Assembly: GCA_016930735.1 (NCBI GenBank)
Contig: JAFGGF010000334.1
Location: forward strand, 1 to 14,823
Length of the DNA: 14,823 nt
Direction of reading: 5' to 3'
DNA from: Prolixibacteraceae bacterium
GTDB taxonomy: Bacteria > Bacteroidota > Bacteroidia > Bacteroidales > Prolixibacteraceae
Shown: piece after piece, positions 1-7,052 of the stretch
How the letters are laid out: the number at the start of each line of letters is the position of its first letter
Numbering within the stretch: the first letter of the stretch is position 1
Notes under the pieces: model-generated
The model's input: the letters and a program-made list of their open reading frames with translations, nothing else
What the model was told of the DNA's origin: nothing
The model's database searches: none
Made by a program: the position numbers and the translations under genes

Positions 1-264
1 CGAGCGTGAATTGCCTGATGCTACAATTGACGAGTAGTTAACCCAGATGCTGCTGTTTGTTGCTGACGAAAAGTCGAAAGGGTTGCCGGCTTCAGCCGGT
101 GCAGTTGGCGCCAAAGTGATTGACGAGGACCCTTCGAGGTCAAGCAATGCAACTTCCGGGATGTTGATCGAAACGCTGTGTGCGCCTTCGTTCGAATCTG
201 ACTGTGCGAAAATGTTTGTTGTGGCGGTTAAAACGATTGCTAAAATTACGGTTAATCTTTTCAT
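1..264 (-). CDS. Small exported protein, 5' part only (runs off left edge)
   Basis: Reading the complement from the ATG at 264-262 gives 88 codons without a stop up to the window edge, so this is the N-terminal part of a longer gene. Residues 1-20 form a typical Sec signal peptide (basic MKR start, hydrophobic core, then a probable cleavage after NIFA, before QSDSNE). The mature part contains HSVSINIPEVALLDLEG, then a Ser/Thr/Ala-rich stretch and SSIWVNYSSI, alternating hydrophobic and polar residues as expected for a beta-sandwich. I recognise this pattern from small secreted Bacteroidota proteins without an assigned function, so no role is proposed beyond export to the periplasm or cell surface. 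The coding reading is supported by the signal peptide and by sensible protein composition; the opposite strand gives only a low-quality overlapping frame. It is divergently oriented to the permease gene. Confidence 0.8.
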   Translation of the reverse strand, partial: MKRLTVILAIVLTATTNIFAQSDSNEGAHSVSINIPEVALLDLEGSSSITLAPTAPAEAGNPFDFSSATNSSIWVNYSSIVASGNSRS

Positions 265-422
265 GATTTTTATGTTTTTAAGTTTGTAATTCAATTTTTT
301 TGTTTTTTCAACCTTCAAGCGTCCAAACTATCGTGTTGTGTAAAAGTAAAAGCAAAGCGGGTGCCACAAAATTGTAAGTCATTGGTATTAATTGTTTTAA
401 AAAATCAGAGGGTGTGTGCCAA

Positions 423-458
423 TGTCCCGTATCGGGACAGCAGTCCGGGACGGGGACA
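423..458. repeat. GGGACA palindromic repeat cluster
   Basis: TGTCCCG at 423-429 and CGGGACA at 433-439 form a 7-bp inverted repeat around TAT. GTCCGGGAC follows at 443-451, a second short palindrome, and GGGGACA at 452-458 can also pair with the TGTCCC at 423-428. The GGGAC core thus occurs three times in 36 nt inside otherwise AT-rich DNA. It is not followed by a T run on either strand close enough to act as a standard terminator. Similar CCCGATA/TATCGGG hairpins are familiar to me from intergenic DNA of Bacteroidota, so a dispersed repeat is the best reading. Confidence 0.55.
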
Positions 459-560
459 GATTATTGTTAGAAAATCCTAATAATATATATCCGGATTTTT
501 ATTATTGAAATGAAAAAAAAGGTCACTGCCTTACTCTGTTTTGTTTTGAACAGAAATAAA

Positions 561-580
561 TAAGCTTAAATAACCTTAAA
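561..580. repeat. Tandem 10-bp direct repeat upstream of permease
   Basis: TAAGCTTAAA at 561-570 is followed immediately by TAACCTTAAA at 571-580 (9 of 10 bases equal) and then another TAA. The repeat lies just upstream of the candidate -7 boxes of the sugar permease gene, so it could be a regulator binding site. In DNA this AT-rich, chance repetition is also possible. Confidence 0.35.
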
Positions 581-593
581 TAAAAAATCAAAA

Positions 594-624
594 TAAATTT
601 GATAAAAGAATATTTTTAAATTTG
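594..624 (+). promoter_or_regulatory. Candidate promoter(s) of the permease gene, two TAAATTTG boxes
   Basis: Two exact matches to the Bacteroidota -7 consensus TAnnTTTG are present, TAAATTTG at 594-601 and again at 617-624. Neither has a TTG at the expected 19-23 nt upstream. The implied 5' leaders before the ATG at 676 would be roughly 70 or 45 nt. Which one is used, if either, cannot be decided from sequence. Confidence 0.4.
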
Positions 625-675
625 TTATTTCTACAATAATTCTATACTTAAACTATAAACTAAATTTAACTAATA

Positions 676-1974
676 ATGGAAACTAAAAAACAAAATTACA
701 CAGTCCCTATTATTATGATGATCTTACTGTTTGGTATGATCGCGTTTGTTACCAATTTAGCAGCGCCAATGGGGGTTGTATTAAAAGCTCAGTTCGGAGT
801 TAATAACTTCCAGGGTATGATGGGTAATGCAATGAATTTTATTGCCTATGCCATAATGGGAATTCCGGGAGGAATTTTATTACAAAAAATCGGTTACAAG
901 AAGACGGCTTTAATTGCTGTTGTAATTGGTTTTGTTGGTATTGGAATTCAGTACCTTTCGGGACATACCGGACAAGGATCGGCATTTACCATTTATCTGC
1001 TTGGAGCTCTTGTTGCCGGTTTTTCAATGACTTTATTAAATACGGTTGTTAATCCGATGTTGAACACTTTAGGCGGCGAAGGCAAAAAAGGTAACCAGTT
1101 GCTGCAGGTTGGTAGTTCTTTTAATTCGGTATTAGCAACATTCACTCCTGCCTTTGTTGGTATTTTGATCGGAGAAGCTACCAAAGCTCAAATTACCGAT
1201 ATTTTCCCGATAATGTATATTGCAATGGGAGTTTTTGCCCTTGTATTCTTTGTGTTATTGGCTGTTAAGATACCTGAACCCAGCATCGAGTTTGCCAAAG
1301 AACCATTAAAAAACCTGATGGCAGGTGCCATGAAATTCCGCCATTTTGTTTTTGGTGCCATTGCAATTTTTGTATATGTAGGTGTTGAAGTTGGAACCCC
1401 CGGAACGTTGTATCTTTGGTTGACTGATACATCGGTTGGAATGGGTGCCGAAATTGTAGGTTCTCTTGTTGCAACATATTGGTTATTGATGATGATTGGC
1501 CGTTTGGTTGGTGCATCTATCGGAAGCAAAGTGTCGAGTAAAACGATGTTGACAGTTACTTCATTTGTTGGTTTAATTTTGGTTCTTTTAGCTATAATTT
1601 TAAAACCAGAAATAATGGTCAACATGCCGGTATTTAAAACGGCAGGAAGTTCATTATCGTTTGGATTTGCAGAAGTTCCGATTAATGCGATGCTTCTTGT
1701 TTTAGTTGGTTTATGTACTTCAATTATGTGGGGAGGTATTTTTAATCTTGCTGTTGAAGGATTGGGTAAATATGTAGCTGCTGCATCGGGAATTTTTATG
1801 ACACTGGTTGTTGGTGGAGGATTATTACCTCTGGCACAAAATGCAGTTGCTGACGCAGCCGGATTCCAGCCTTCATACTGGGTCCCTTTAATTGGTTTAG
1901 CGTATCTCTTGTTCTATGCTCTTATTGGTAGTAAAGTAACAAAACGCGCCGATAGTGCGGAAGTAAAAGCATAA
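676..1974 (+). CDS. MFS sugar permease, FHS (FucP/GluP-like) family
   Basis: A 432-residue inner-membrane protein with about twelve hydrophobic segments, the usual size for the fucose-galactose-glucose:H+ symporter (FHS) branch of the major facilitator superfamily. Family features seen are an N-terminal half with GIPGGILLQKIGYKKT (63-78), matching the loop 2-3 motif A of MFS proteins, the segment LLNTVVNPMLNTLGG (120-134) resembling the FucP/GluP signature region, a central cytoplasmic loop near 200-220, and a second six-helix half from about 222. It should import a hexose or amino sugar with protons. Glucose, galactose, fucose, mannose and N-acetylglucosamine transporters all occur in this branch, so the substrate is open. 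The downstream ROK sugar kinase, 113 nt away and same strand, suggests that the imported sugar is phosphorylated in the cytoplasm. The ATG at 676 is the first in frame and precedes a short polar N-terminus, as expected. Confidence 0.88.
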   Translation: METKKQNYTVPIIMMILLFGMIAFVTNLAAPMGVVLKAQFGVNNFQGMMGNAMNFIAYAIMGIPGGILLQKIGYKKTALIAVVIGFVGIGIQYLSGHTGQGSAFTIYLLGALVAGFSMTLLNTVVNPMLNTLGGEGKKGNQLLQVGSSFNSVLATFTPAFVGILIGEATKAQITDIFPIMYIAMGVFALVFFVLLAVKIPEPSIEFAKEPLKNLMAGAMKFRHFVFGAIAIFVYVGVEVGTPGTLYLWLTDTSVGMGAEIVGSLVATYWLLMMIGRLVGASIGSKVSSKTMLTVTSFVGLILVLLAIILKPEIMVNMPVFKTAGSSLSFGFAEVPINAMLLVLVGLCTSIMWGGIFNLAVEGLGKYVAAASGIFMTLVVGGGLLPLAQNAVADAAGFQPSYWVPLIGLAYLLFYALIGSKVTKRADSAEVKA

Positions 1975-2058
1975 ATTTGATTTTAATAAATTATGAAACG
2001 AGTGTGTAAAATAGTTATACTCAAGCGGATGATTAAAATACATGCGAGTTACATACTA

Positions 2059-2066
2059 TACATTTG
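2059..2066 (+). promoter_or_regulatory. Candidate -7 box of the ROK kinase gene
   Basis: TACATTTG matches TAnnTTTG exactly and lies 21 nt before the ATG at 2088. No TTG occurs at the -33 position. The box also decides the start codon: the upstream in-frame TTG at 2064-2066 is part of the box, so a transcript from here could not include it. The kinase might still also be co-transcribed with the permease, since no terminator is visible between them. Confidence 0.4.
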
Positions 2067-2087
2067 AAAACAAACAATTTTAATAGT

Positions 2088-3062
2088 ATGAAAAAAGTAG
2101 CTATAGGAATTGATATCGGTGGGACTAACACTGCAATTGGCGTAGTTGACAAAGAGGGAAATGTGATGGTTAAAGACAATATCGCAACTCCTTCAAAAGA
2201 CGATATCGATCAATATATTTCTGACCTTTCAGATGCAATAAAAGGAATTATTAAATCGGTTAAACTTCTGAATGAAGATATAGAAATTCTGGGGATTGGA
2301 ATCGGCGCCCCAAATGCTAACTATTACAAGGGGACTATTGAAAAGGCTGCTAATTTAGCATTCAAAGGAATAGTTCCTTTTGTTGAATTGCTAAAGAAAA
2401 ATTTCAGGGAATTGCCAACAGTAGTAATGACCAACGATGCAAATGCTGCAGCCATTGGCGAAATGATTTACGGAGGCGCAAAAGGAATGAAGAATTTTGC
2501 AATGTTTACACTTGGGACAGGTGTTGGCAGCGGTTTGGTTGTAAACGGGGAAATGGTTTACGGGCATGATGGTTTTGCCGGCGAATGCGGCCATACCATG
2601 CTGGTTGCCGATGGCCGGGTATGCGGATGTGGGGCTCATGGGCACCTCGAAGCATATTGCTCTGCCCCGGGAATGAAACGTACTGCATTCGAACTATTGG
2701 CATATTATAATGCAACTGATAGTCCTCTCGCCAATAAATCTTATAATGAGTTAGATTCAAAAATGATTTATGAAGCCGCTGTTGCCGGTGATAAAATTGC
2801 TTTGGAAGTATTTGAAATTACCGGGGAATACCTGGGACAGGGACTGGCTGACACAGTTCACCACCTGAGCCCGGAAGCTATTTTCCTTTTTGGCGGGCCT
2901 ACAGCTGCCGGTGACTTTATTTTCAACCCGACCAAAGAAGCAATGGAAGAACATTTGTTGCCGATATTTAAAAATAAAATCAAAATTCTTCCTTCAAAAT
3001 TAAAACCGGGAGACGCAGCAATTGTCGGAGCAAGTGCTTTGGTTTGGAAAGAACTTGAATAA
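2088..3062 (+). CDS. ROK-family sugar kinase (glucokinase-like)
   Basis: A 324-residue cytoplasmic kinase of the ROK family, predicted to phosphorylate a hexose or N-acetylhexosamine with ATP. Visible motifs are the phosphate-binding DIGGTNT (9-15), the catalytic aspartate in TNDANAAA (D117), LGTGVGSG (142-149) of the nucleotide site, the sugar-binding GECGH (E166, H169), and the zinc/sugar signature CGCGAHGHLE (179-188). In the ROK consensus CxCGxxGCxE the third metal-binding cysteine is replaced by His186 here. A late glycine-rich block LFGGPTAAG follows. I chose ATG 2088 over the in-frame TTG at 2064 because the protein then begins MKKVAIGIDIGGT like its family and because the TTG sits inside a probable promoter box. 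The upstream permease probably supplies the substrate, and a strong terminator follows 22 nt after the stop. The exact sugar is unknown. Confidence 0.9.
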   Translation: MKKVAIGIDIGGTNTAIGVVDKEGNVMVKDNIATPSKDDIDQYISDLSDAIKGIIKSVKLLNEDIEILGIGIGAPNANYYKGTIEKAANLAFKGIVPFVELLKKNFRELPTVVMTNDANAAAIGEMIYGGAKGMKNFAMFTLGTGVGSGLVVNGEMVYGHDGFAGECGHTMLVADGRVCGCGAHGHLEAYCSAPGMKRTAFELLAYYNATDSPLANKSYNELDSKMIYEAAVAGDKIALEVFEITGEYLGQGLADTVHHLSPEAIFLFGGPTAAGDFIFNPTKEAMEEHLLPIFKNKIKILPSKLKPGDAAIVGASALVWKELE

Positions 3063-3084
3063 CAATAAGTTATTTTAAAGAAGG

Positions 3085-3116
3085 AAAGCGGAGCTCAATA
3101 CGATCTCCGCTTTTTT
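3085..3116 (+). terminator. Rho-independent terminator after the ROK kinase
   Basis: AAAGCGGAG (3085-3093) pairs with CTCCGCTTT (3105-3113) across an 11-nt loop, and the T run continues to 3116. The GC core is six pairs long (GCGGAG/CTCCGC). It starts 22 nt after the kinase stop codon. Confidence 0.88.
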
Positions 3117-3150
3117 ATTTATTCGTAAATAAAGAAAATCCTTAAGTTTG

Positions 3151-3330
3151 ACTATCACCGTGGCAGAGCTAAGGAGTATTTCGCCTCCTGATAGTTATCG
3201 GGATATTTTTGGCAACAATGCTAAAAAACCAGATTTTCTTTATTTCACCTCTCTGTCATCCGCCATTTGGCAAATGACATCTCCCCTGGAAACCAGGGGA
3301 GAATATAGGGTAATCCCGAAGCAAAGCCCT
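3151..3330. repeat. Hairpin-rich intergenic repeat element, probably dispersed
   Basis: The 322-nt gap between the kinase and priA has no credible gene but holds nested inverted repeats. ACTATCA (3151-3157) pairs with TGATAGT (3189-3195). CCTGATA (3187-3193) can alternatively pair with TATCGGG (3196-3202). GTCAT..GCCA (3255-3265) pairs with TGGC..ATGAC (3268-3278), broken only by a two-base mismatch on each side. TCTCCCCTGG (3280-3289) and CCAGGGGAGA (3293-3302) form a perfect 10-bp stem around AAA. The last two hairpins abut with one base between them. None is followed by a T run. The arrangement resembles REP/BIME-like hairpin elements scattered between genes in Bacteroidota; the element boundaries given are approximate. 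Confidence 0.6.
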
Positions 3331-3355
3331 GTAGAATTATTTTAATTAAAGAATC

Positions 3356-3363
3356 TATCTTTG
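3356..3363 (+). promoter_or_regulatory. Candidate -7 box of priA
   Basis: TATCTTTG matches TAnnTTTG exactly, is followed by CA as often seen in this phylum, and ends 21 nt before the ATG at 3385. No TTG is found at -33. Its position just downstream of the hairpin element leaves priA with its own short-leader transcript. Confidence 0.5.
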
Positions 3364-3384
3364 CATTACATATAAATTATTTAT

Positions 3385-5856
3385 ATGAAAGATTTTTTTG
3401 CCGATGTTATATTGCCTTTGCCCTTATCAGGCCCATTTACTTATAAAATACCGGAAGGCCTGATTGAAATAATTCAGGTTGGCGTACGTGTAATTGTACA
3501 ATTTGGCCAAAAAAAATATTATACTGCCATTGTTATGTCAGTCCATAATGACAAACCGGCAAATACCGATATAAAAACCATTGATTCGGTACTGGATGAA
3601 AAACCATTAATCTATTCTGTAAATTTACATTTCTGGGATTGGGTTTCTGAATATTATTGTTGTTCTCCCGGAGAAGTAATGAAGGCAGCTCTGCCAAATG
3701 CTCTAAAGCTTGAAAGTTCAACAAAATTAAAAATAGCCAATTACCCCGACATAAATGATTTGAGCGGAGAGGAATCAGAAATTATCGGAATTTTAAAGGA
3801 TTCGTCAAAGGCTTTAAAAAATGTAATAAAACAAGGAAATTCCGGGATTCCTTTCCATATTATAAAATCGTTGCTTGAAAAAAAGATACTTACTGTTGAG
3901 GAAAAAATTGACCAGAAATACAAAGTTAAAACCGAAGCATTTGTTTTATTAAATCCGGATATTAAATCCAAAGAAATTCTTGAACAAAAATTAACAGCGG
4001 TTAAAAAGGCAAAAAAGCAGGAACAACTTTTATCCGACTTTTGTGAATTAACAAAATCATTTTCGCCTGTTCAGTCAGAAAAAATAAACCGGAAAGAACT
4101 TTTAAAAAAATCAGGCCTAAGCCAGGCTGTCCTGAAGGGATTGGTTGATAAAAAAATCCTTCGGATCGAATATTACGAAGTTTCAAGGTTGGATGAGACT
4201 AAAAATGCGCAAGCTGAGCTGAATTTTTTAAATCCATACCAGGAAAGAGCGTTATCTGAAATTAAAAGCCTTTTCAATCAAAAAAAGACAGTTTTGCTTC
4301 ACGGTATTACTTCAAGCGGGAAAACCGAAATTTACAGCCATCTGATTGAAGAAACAATAAAAAAAGGGAAGCAGGTTTTGTACCTTGTCCCGGAAATCAG
4401 CCTTACAGCTCAACTGATCGAACGGTTAAAAAATATTTTCGGGAACAAAGTTGGTGTTTATCATTCGCGGCTGAATGACTCCCAACGGGTGGAAATATGG
4501 GAGAAAGTCCTGAATTTTAATAATTCAGAAAATACTTCGCATCAGATTATACTTGGTGCCAGGTCCTCGGTTTTCCTTCCGTTTGATCACCTGGGATTGA
4601 TTATTGTTGATGAAGAACACGAAAACTCATATAAACAATTTGATCCGGCGCCCCGTTACAATGCCCGCGACCTTGCTGTTTTAATGGGAATTCAAAATAA
4701 TGCAAATGTTTTGCTGGGAACAGCTACTCCGTCGTTTGAAACATATTTTAATGTGCAATCGGGTAAATTCGGGCTGGTTGAATTATTCCAGCGACATGGC
4801 GAAATGGAATTACCGGAAATACTGATTTCAGATTTGCAAAGAGCCTATAAACGAAAACAAATGAAGTCGTTCCTTGCCCCTGAATTATATTCAAAAATTT
4901 CGGAAAGCCTTGAAAGGAACGAACAGGTAATATTGTTTCAAAACCGGCGTGGTTATGCTCCTTTTGTAGAGTGTATGGAATGTGGTTGGATACCCAAATG
5001 CGAACGCTGCGATGTCAGCCTGACCTATCATAAATATAAAAAACAGCTTACCTGCCATTATTGTGGTTATTATATTACCCTGCCAGATAATTGCCACGAT
5101 TGCGGTTCCCACGAAATAAAAACACGCGGGCTCGGAACCGAAAAAATAGAAGATGAATTAAAAAGCCTGTTCCCATCTGCACGGATTGCACGCATGGATA
5201 TGGATTCTACCCGTTCAAAAAATGCACTTGGAAAAATCATCAAAAGCCTTGAATCACGAAAAACCGATATACTGGTTGGAACACAGATGGTAACAAAAGG
5301 GCTTGATTTTGAACACGTAAATGTTGTTGGTATACTGAATGCCGATAACCTGTTGAATTTTCCGGATTTCAGGGCACACGAACGAAGCTACCAGTTAATG
5401 TCGCAGGTAAGCGGAAGGGCAGGAAGAAAACACCGGAAAGGAACTGTCGTTATTCAAACTTCCCAACCCGATCATCCGGTAATTAAAGAAGTTAAAAACA
5501 ATTTATATATAAAATCATATGCAAGGCAACTGGAAGAAAGGAAGATGTTTCATTATCCACCTTTTTACAGGCTGGTAAAAATTGTGGTAAAACATAAAAA
5601 CCAGGATAAAATCACCCTTATTTCAAAACAATTGACCGATGTCCTTCGTCAATACAAACAATTTTCAATATTGGGACCTGAATTTCCGCTGATAAGCAGG
5701 ATCAGCCTTTGGTACCTTAAAGAAATATGGATTAAAATGAAACGCGACAATCAACTGTCTGAAAACAAAAAAGTTATATTCAGTTCAATTGAAAAAGTCA
5801 AACACCTGCCGGGAAATAGCGGAACCACATTCAATATCGATGTCGATCCTATGTAA
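3385..5856 (+). CDS. priA: PriA, primosomal replication-restart helicase
   Basis: An 823-residue superfamily 2 DNA helicase that reloads the replisome at stalled forks. In order: an N-terminal 3'-end-binding domain (about 1-105, with LPLSGPFTYKIPEG at its start), a linker and winged-helix-like region (about 125-270), a helicase core with Walker A GITSSGKT (307-314), Walker B DEEH (409-412) and GTATPS (445-450), then a zinc-binding insert with eight cysteines (530, 533, 539, 542, 557, 560, 570, 573), and a second helicase lobe with GTQMVTKGLDF (632-642) and QVSGRAGR (673-680). All catalytic and metal residues are present. It is longer than the Escherichia coli protein of 732 residues, mainly through a lysine-rich region around 120-270, which is usual for Bacteroidota as far as I recall. 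The ATG at 3385 follows a promoter box and gives a family-like N-terminus. It appears to be a single-gene unit. Confidence 0.97.
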   Translation: MKDFFADVILPLPLSGPFTYKIPEGLIEIIQVGVRVIVQFGQKKYYTAIVMSVHNDKPANTDIKTIDSVLDEKPLIYSVNLHFWDWVSEYYCCSPGEVMKAALPNALKLESSTKLKIANYPDINDLSGEESEIIGILKDSSKALKNVIKQGNSGIPFHIIKSLLEKKILTVEEKIDQKYKVKTEAFVLLNPDIKSKEILEQKLTAVKKAKKQEQLLSDFCELTKSFSPVQSEKINRKELLKKSGLSQAVLKGLVDKKILRIEYYEVSRLDETKNAQAELNFLNPYQERALSEIKSLFNQKKTVLLHGITSSGKTEIYSHLIEETIKKGKQVLYLVPEISLTAQLIERLKNIFGNKVGVYHSRLNDSQRVEIWEKVLNFNNSENTSHQIILGARSSVFLPFDHLGLIIVDEEHENSYKQFDPAPRYNARDLAVLMGIQNNANVLLGTATPSFETYFNVQSGKFGLVELFQRHGEMELPEILISDLQRAYKRKQMKSFLAPELYSKISESLERNEQVILFQNRRGYAPFVECMECGWIPKCERCDVSLTYHKYKKQLTCHYCGYYITLPDNCHDCGSHEIKTRGLGTEKIEDELKSLFPSARIARMDMDSTRSKNALGKIIKSLESRKTDILVGTQMVTKGLDFEHVNVVGILNADNLLNFPDFRAHERSYQLMSQVSGRAGRKHRKGTVVIQTSQPDHPVIKEVKNNLYIKSYARQLEERKMFHYPPFYRLVKIVVKHKNQDKITLISKQLTDVLRQYKQFSILGPEFPLISRISLWYLKEIWIKMKRDNQLSENKKVIFSSIEKVKHLPGNSGTTFNIDVDPM

Positions 5857-5907
5857 TTATTCGTATCTCTAAAGTTTGTAAATGTTTCCCCGACATTTTA
5901 TTTTTAC

Positions 5908-5915
5908 TACATTTG
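5908..5915 (+). promoter_or_regulatory. Candidate -7 box of rfaE1
   Basis: TACATTTG matches TAnnTTTG exactly and ends 20 nt before the GTG start at 5936. No TTG is seen at the usual -33 distance. The spacing supports the GTG as start codon. Confidence 0.45.
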
Positions 5916-5935
5916 TACCATTTTAAATTTACGGG

Positions 5936-6934
5936 GTGGAGAGATTTTTAGTTGAAGATACATTTAAAAAGTTCGAAGGCCTTAAGGTCCTGATCCTTGG
6001 CGATGCGATGGTTGATGCGTATTTGTGGGGAAAAATTGAACGGATCTCTCCGGAGGCTCCCATTCCGATCGTTACAGTTACAAATCGTGAAAACAGGCTT
6101 GGAGGGGCAGCAAATGTTTCTCTAAACATACAGGCACTTGGTGCTACACCTATTTTATTCTCTGTTATTGGTGATGATGCACGTGGACGCGATTTCCTGA
6201 GGTTGTTTAAAAAAAGGAACCTTTCGGAAGAAGGAATTTTTATTGACCACGGAAGGCAAACTACCGTAAAAAACAGGGTTATCAGCAACGGCCAGCATAT
6301 TGCAAGGATCGATGAAGAAACTACTGAATATATTTCAGAAGAACTTGAAGATAAAATTTTTAAATCGATCAGTAAAACTCTTAAAGAAAAAAAGATCGAT
6401 GTAATTATTTTTGTCGATTATGATAAAGGAGTGATAACACCAAACCTGATTTTAAAAGTTACAAAACTTGCAAAGGATAAGGGGATTTTAACAGCAGCAG
6501 ACCCCAAAATACGTAACTTTAAATTTTACAAGGAAATCGACCTGTTCAAGCCAAATTTTAATGAATTCAGGGCTGGCACCAAATTTCCGGGAAAGAAGAA
6601 TGAACTTGATGAAATTTTAAAGGTTGCCCACGAGTATCAAAGCAAGAAAAAATTTAAAATCATATTCATTACTCTTTCTGAACTGGGAGTTTTAATCAGC
6701 AACGGTGCGGAAAAATCATATTATCCGGCCAACATCAGGTATATTGCCGATGTTTCAGGCGCTGGTGATACGGTGATAAGCGTTGCAGGTTTATGCCTGG
6801 CTGCAGGTTTAAATCCTGACATGATAGCAAAAATATCGAATATGGCAGGTGGTTTGGTTTGTGAAAATGTAGGTGTAGTACCAATCGATAAGGATCAATT
6901 AAAAACAGAATTGCTTTTTAAAAATGGTTCCTGA
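5936..6934 (+). CDS. rfaE1: D-glycero-beta-D-manno-heptose-7-phosphate kinase
   Basis: A 332-residue cytoplasmic PfkB/ribokinase-family enzyme matching the kinase half of HldE/RfaE, which converts heptose 7-phosphate to heptose 1,7-bisphosphate on the way to ADP-heptose for the LPS core. Seen are KVLILGDAMVDAYLWG (17-32), the substrate-contacting RISPEAPIPIV (36-46), RLGGAANVSLN (54-64), RIDEET (124-129), and the PfkB signature with catalytic Asp278 in DVSGAGDT (272-279). There is no C-terminal nucleotidyltransferase domain: the bifunctional E. coli protein has 477 residues, so the adenylyl transfer step must be encoded elsewhere. Translation starts at GTG, because a stop codon lies four codons upstream in frame and the next in-frame ATG would remove the first beta-strand. 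The neighbours are unrelated in function, and a promoter box lies just upstream, so it is probably transcribed alone. Confidence 0.9.
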   Translation: MERFLVEDTFKKFEGLKVLILGDAMVDAYLWGKIERISPEAPIPIVTVTNRENRLGGAANVSLNIQALGATPILFSVIGDDARGRDFLRLFKKRNLSEEGIFIDHGRQTTVKNRVISNGQHIARIDEETTEYISEELEDKIFKSISKTLKEKKIDVIIFVDYDKGVITPNLILKVTKLAKDKGILTAADPKIRNFKFYKEIDLFKPNFNEFRAGTKFPGKKNELDEILKVAHEYQSKKKFKIIFITLSELGVLISNGAEKSYYPANIRYIADVSGAGDTVISVAGLCLAAGLNPDMIAKISNMAGGLVCENVGVVPIDKDQLKTELLFKNGS

Positions 6935-6950
6935 ATTCAGGATGTTGGTT

Positions 6951-6976
6951 TTTAACACTTTAACACCTTTTTACAC
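6951..6976. repeat. Tandem TTTAACAC repeats before parA
   Basis: TTTAACAC occurs twice head to tail (6951-6958 and 6959-6966), followed two bases later by the related TTTTACAC (6969-6976). The copies lie about 75-100 nt ahead of the parA start and upstream of its -7 box, where an operator or protein-binding site would be expected. Function is unknown, and chance is possible in AT-rich DNA. Confidence 0.35.
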
Positions 6977-7018
6977 TACAATTAACAAGAATTATCGATC
7001 AGGTTTCCTATAAAATAT

Positions 7019-7026
7019 TAACTTTG
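7019..7026 (+). promoter_or_regulatory. Candidate -7 box of the parAB operon
   Basis: TAACTTTG matches TAnnTTTG exactly and ends 26 nt before the parA ATG at 7053. No TTG stands at -33. This would be the promoter of the four-gene unit that runs to the terminator near 11026. Confidence 0.45.
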
Positions 7027-7052
7027 AAACCAAGCTTAAACAACAAGTTTAT

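Larger units (their letters stand above)
265..675. other. Divergent intergenic region, 411 nt, no gene seen
   Basis: No convincing coding frame lies between the leftward exported-protein gene and the rightward permease gene. The region is AT-rich apart from a GC-rich palindromic patch at 423-458. It also holds a 6-bp inverted repeat (TCTGTT at 535-540, AACAGA at 549-554), a tandem 10-bp repeat at 561-580 and two perfect -7 boxes at 594-624. For the leftward gene the best promoter-like match on the minus strand is TAGTTTG (complement of 324-330, one spacer base short of TAnnTTTG), with a TTG (complement of 353-355) 22 nt further upstream. That match is weak. Confidence 0.6.

Noticed and set aside
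47..289. 80-residue plus-strand frame at the left edge
   Set aside because: It lies antisense to the exported-protein gene, whose signal peptide and composition are far more protein-like; the plus-strand product resembles no known family.
2064..2087. Upstream TTG start for the ROK kinase, adding eight residues
   Set aside because: The TTG is the end of the probable -7 box TACATTTG, and the added residues precede the conserved family N-terminus without purpose.
3148..3345. 65-residue plus-strand frame in the kinase-priA gap
   Set aside because: It coincides with the hairpin element, so its residues are dictated by inverted repeats. It has no promoter or ribosome-binding context and low-complexity, non-family-like sequence. 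Repeat elements of this type often give spurious small proteins.
5880..5905. Possible terminator after priA (AAATGT...ACATTT then T-rich)
   Set aside because: The stem is six pairs with only one G-C, too weak to call; it also runs into the rfaE1 promoter box.
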